DNA from: Fidelibacterota bacterium
Lineage (GTDB): Bacteria > Fidelibacterota > UBA2242
DNA: 7,779 nucleotides
Assembly: GCA_023133185.1 (NCBI GenBank)
Contig: JAGLWX010000341.1
Location: 1 to 7,779, forward strand
Reading direction: 5' to 3'
Within the stretch, counting starts at the first letter, position 1; each line of letters begins with the position of its first letter. A program made the translations under genes and the position numbers. This document shows, piece by piece, positions 5,565 through 7,779 of this stretch. The notes below the pieces were generated by a model. It ran no database searches. It was not told the origin of the DNA and was given only the letters and a program-made list of their open reading frames with translations.

Positions 5565-5945
5565 ATGAAAACAAAAATACTTATCGTTGACGACGAACAC
5601 GACATTGTCGAACTTTTAGAGGATTTACTGCTTCACAAGGGCTATGATGTCGCCAGGGCATTTTCACAGGCGGAAGCAAGAGAGCAGATCGAGATATTCA
5701 AACCGGCCATTATTTTGCTGGACATTAAATTACCTGATGGAGACGGTGTTGATTTACTAAAAGAAATCAAAGTGGATCATGCAGATATTGACGTTATCAT
5801 GATCACAGGTCTTGCCGACAAGGAAATTGCATTAAGCGCATTGAAAAACGGGGCAGCCGACTACATCACAAAACCTATCGATTTAAACTATCTGACCAAT
5901 AGCGTATTGGCAAAAGTAGTCACCGGTTTCTCCGACGATCTTTAA
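5565..5945 (+). CDS. Single-domain response regulator (CheY-like receiver)
   Basis: A stand-alone receiver domain of 126 residues, the usual length for CheY/Spo0F-type proteins. All conserved residues are present: acidic pair D9-D10 for Mg2+, phosphoacceptor D53 in LLDIKLPDGDG, switch Thr81 in MITG, and K103 in TKPID. There is no output domain; the protein ends about 18 residues after the conserved KP. It must therefore act by protein contact, as a phosphorelay intermediate or by controlling an enzyme. No histidine kinase is in the window. Its position between the cNMP/FHA-radical SAM pair and the export genes suggests control of polysaccharide output, but this is inference. It has its own candidate promoter and is followed by a short inverted repeat. 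Confidence 0.93.
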   Translation: MKTKILIVDDEHDIVELLEDLLLHKGYDVARAFSQAEAREQIEIFKPAIILLDIKLPDGDGVDLLKEIKVDHADIDVIMITGLADKEIALSALKNGAADYITKPIDLNYLTNSVLAKVVTGFSDDL

Positions 5946-5961
5946 TATGGTTGATCCATAT
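5945..5961. terminator. Inverted repeat after the response regulator
   Basis: ATATGG-TTGAT-CCATAT, a perfect 6-bp stem with a 5-base loop starting at the last base of the regulator's stop codon and followed by CTTT. It could be a weak or partial terminator that lowers read-through into the export genes, or a protein-binding site. The stem is short. Confidence 0.3.
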
Positions 5962-6017
5962 CTTTAGGAAAATGATAAAAAATAATAAACACCAAACTCA
6001 AAGTTAGTTAAAGTCAA

Positions 6018-7244
6018 ATGAATACAAAACGTAAAATAAGTACTACCTGTCTGGTTTTTCTATGTTTTCTCGTCTTGGTTTTTGCCCAGGAAACAAAACT
6101 TAGTTATGATGAAGAAAATGCAATGATCATCTTACAACCGTCTGATAGAATCACCATTTCTTATATTGATGTCGGCCCACAGGGTAATCCGATCGAACGC
6201 AGTAACATTTTCACCATCCGACCCGATGGAACAATATTCCATGAACTACTTGGCATTATTTCAGTCGCTGATATGACAATTATGGAAGCGGAAGAGTTGT
6301 TGACAGAAAACTTTTCACGTTACTTTACACAGCCGCGAGTTGCGATCAGCATCATCGAAAAAACCAGTATAAAAGTCATTTTATACGGCGAAGTGTCAAG
6401 AGTTGGCGTCTTCCCCGTTAAACCGAATACAACCATAGCAGAGTTCATCATTGAAAAAGGCGGAACAACTCCGGAAGCAGATATTTCCCGAATTACAATT
6501 TCCCGTAATGACGGCAGTAAAGTCATCTTTAATATGGAACGATATTTATTTACCGATGAAGCTGTAAATAACGTCTTCTTAAAGGATAAAGATAAAATTA
6601 TCGTTCCCCGATTTAAATTACAGGAAAAATATGGCAGATTATCAAAAAATTACATATTACAGTACGGTAATGTTCTTGAAATAATTATCAACGAGATGGC
6701 TTTAATGGAAACAAACCCCGCGCAAGCGGAAAGCTATATTGTGGATAGCGAAGGCAATATTTTCCATCGCTTGTTTGGACTGGTCCACCTTAGCGGTCTC
6801 ACTGTTGACAAATCCCAGAACATACTTGAAGAAATGGCAAAACGGTACTTCCGCGAGCCTATCATAACTGTAGATGTGCTTGAGTTAAGTTCAAGAAATG
6901 TTTTTGTTTTTGGGGAAGTTCTTCGACCGGGAATATATCCTATAGAAGGCAATATACAGTTAGCGGAATTCCTGGCAAATATCGGCGGTATGACAGACGC
7001 CGCTGACCTTCGTGAAATAGTCATTACCAGGAAACAGGGAAAACCGGTTATTTTTGACATGGAGGATTTTTTATTTAAACGCGATGACAGCAGAAACGTA
7101 TTCCTTGAGGATGGAGACCGTATTATCGTTCAAAAACGACAGAGAGGGATTTTTGTTAGAATGTCTGAAAAACTGCAACCGGTTTCTGCCCTTATAAGCA
7201 TCGTTTCTTCAATCCTTATGGTTTATATGATTTTTACGCAATAG
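6018..7244 (+). CDS. Polysaccharide export protein with duplicated poly-export/SLBB units
   Basis: An exported 408-residue protein of the Wza-like polysaccharide export group. Residues 1-23 are a signal peptide (basic start, hydrophobic core, likely cleavage after VFA). No lipobox Cys is seen, so it is not an obvious Wza-type lipoprotein. The mature part has two homologous units, about 38-198 and 214-373. Each runs from a poly-export segment (RPDGTIFHELLG at 68-79; DSEGNIFHRLFG at 243-254) through a SLBB beta-grasp segment (LYGEVSRVGVFPV 122-134; VFGEVLRPGIYPI 297-309) to a closing strand (KDKDKIIVP; EDGDRIIVQ). A hydrophobic segment at about 387-406 ends the protein and may be a membrane anchor or equal the C-terminal helix that crosses the outer membrane in Wza. 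The start has no Shine-Dalgarno but gives the signal peptide. The Wzz-like gene follows after 17 bases, the usual pairing. Confidence 0.9.
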   Translation: MNTKRKISTTCLVFLCFLVLVFAQETKLSYDEENAMIILQPSDRITISYIDVGPQGNPIERSNIFTIRPDGTIFHELLGIISVADMTIMEAEELLTENFSRYFTQPRVAISIIEKTSIKVILYGEVSRVGVFPVKPNTTIAEFIIEKGGTTPEADISRITISRNDGSKVIFNMERYLFTDEAVNNVFLKDKDKIIVPRFKLQEKYGRLSKNYILQYGNVLEIIINEMALMETNPAQAESYIVDSEGNIFHRLFGLVHLSGLTVDKSQNILEEMAKRYFREPIITVDVLELSSRNVFVFGEVLRPGIYPIEGNIQLAEFLANIGGMTDAADLREIVITRKQGKPVIFDMEDFLFKRDDSRNVFLEDGDRIIVQKRQRGIFVRMSEKLQPVSALISIVSSILMVYMIFTQ

Positions 7245-7261
7245 TAATAAATGAGTAATTA

Positions 7262-7779
7262 ATGGCACAATATGAACTAAACCTACGAGATTATTGGCGA
7301 ATCATAAGGAAAAAGAAGATTATCGTCATCGTGACGGTTGTTATGCTCGGCAGTTTCAGCTTCTTTTTCGCAATGATGAACAAGCCGTCCCCGATGTATC
7401 AAGCAATTACCAGCCTGAAAATTGATAAATCAACCGATTTAACCGGGATGTATATGCAAAGCTTTAGCTGGTACGCCGGTGATGAAATGGCAACCCGTGG
7501 GGAAGAAATCAAAAGTATTCCCATGATTGAAAAAGCTGCGCAGGTGATGGGGCTTTTAGATTCATCTCTCACTACCGAAGAAATTCGAAGTAATAAGGAA
7601 TATTTTACTATTATTGAGAAATTAAAAGCTCGCATAAAAACCGAACAAGAGGGCTATACCAATATCATACATATCAGAGTCACGGATTATGATCCTCAAA
7701 GAACATCCGATCTTGCAAATGCTTTAGCAAAAGTATATATTGAAGAAAGTTTTCAAATGAAAAATGCTAAAGCAATTAA
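7262..7779 (+). CDS. Wzz-type polysaccharide chain-length/co-polymerase protein (3' partial)
   Basis: The first 172 codons of an inner-membrane polysaccharide co-polymerase; the frame is still open at the window end (the final 'taa' is out of frame). It begins MAQYELNLRDYWRIIRKKK, the typical cytoplasmic Wzz start. A membrane segment follows at about residues 20-39 (from IIVIVTVVMLGSF), then the periplasmic domain with the family's early strand YQAITSLKID (46-55). Later come TNIIHIRVTDYDPQRTSDLA (132-151), a near-invariant Wzz feature, and NALAKVYIEE (152-161). Such proteins set chain length or, with a C-terminal tyrosine kinase domain (BY-kinase), regulate export; whether that domain is present cannot be seen. 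The gap to the SLBB gene is 17 bp, and the pair would form the periplasm-spanning export path. The Shine-Dalgarno is weak. The start is well supported by the N-terminal family pattern. Confidence 0.9.
   Translation, partial: MAQYELNLRDYWRIIRKKKIIVIVTVVMLGSFSFFFAMMNKPSPMYQAITSLKIDKSTDLTGMYMQSFSWYAGDEMATRGEEIKSIPMIEKAAQVMGLLDSSLTTEEIRSNKEYFTIIEKLKARIKTEQEGYTNIIHIRVTDYDPQRTSDLANALAKVYIEESFQMKNAKAI

Noticed and set aside
7399..7635. Minus-strand open frame opposite the Wzz-type gene
   Set aside because: The plus strand is a clear Wzz domain continuing to the window end; the reverse frame is a shadow.
7777..7779. TAA at the last three bases as the end of the Wzz-type gene
   Set aside because: It is out of frame (the frame reads ATT then AA-), so the gene runs past the window.

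Overview
The window looks like part of a genome or contig from an uncultured, probably anaerobic bacterium of the Fibrobacteres-Chlorobi-Bacteroidetes type or a neighbour such as Calditrichota/KSB1. This placement is an inference from gene content only: a GNAT-YoaP acetyltransferase, a DUF6132 small membrane protein, a 'CPQNH..CP' small ferredoxin, and several start codons with little or no Shine-Dalgarno sequence. There is no rRNA, tRNA, CRISPR array, transposase or integrase.

Left part (1-2237): the 3' portion of a GNAT N-acetyltransferase with a C-terminal thioredoxin-like YoaP domain, then a complete 491-residue PLP enzyme of the class V aminotransferase/cysteine desulfurase-like group. 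By eye these genes are richer in G+C than the rest.

Middle (2238-3563): an AT-rich, gene-sparse stretch holding short genes. On the minus strand at 2301-2477 a 58-residue protein with two CxxC knuckles has a good ribosome binding site. On the plus strand, a 58-residue [4Fe-4S] ferredoxin (2854-3030) is followed seven bases later by a 66-residue DUF6132-type membrane protein (3038-3238). A possible hydrophobic minus-strand protein (3247-3453) converges on that pair. The 376-bp gap 2478-2853 contains a terminator-like hairpin and a 13-bp direct repeat.

Right part (3564-7779): five plus-strand genes that read as the start of an extracellular or capsular polysaccharide locus. In order they encode a cNMP-binding/FHA fusion, a radical SAM protein, a single-domain response regulator, a periplasmic export protein with a duplicated poly-export/SLBB unit, and a Wzz-type chain-length protein cut off by the window end. 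The last two are standard parts of Wza/Wzz-like export. The first three look like a sensing and control or modification module placed ahead of them. The 110-bp region before this block, between it and the possible divergent minus-strand gene, contains an 18-bp inverted repeat that could be an operator.
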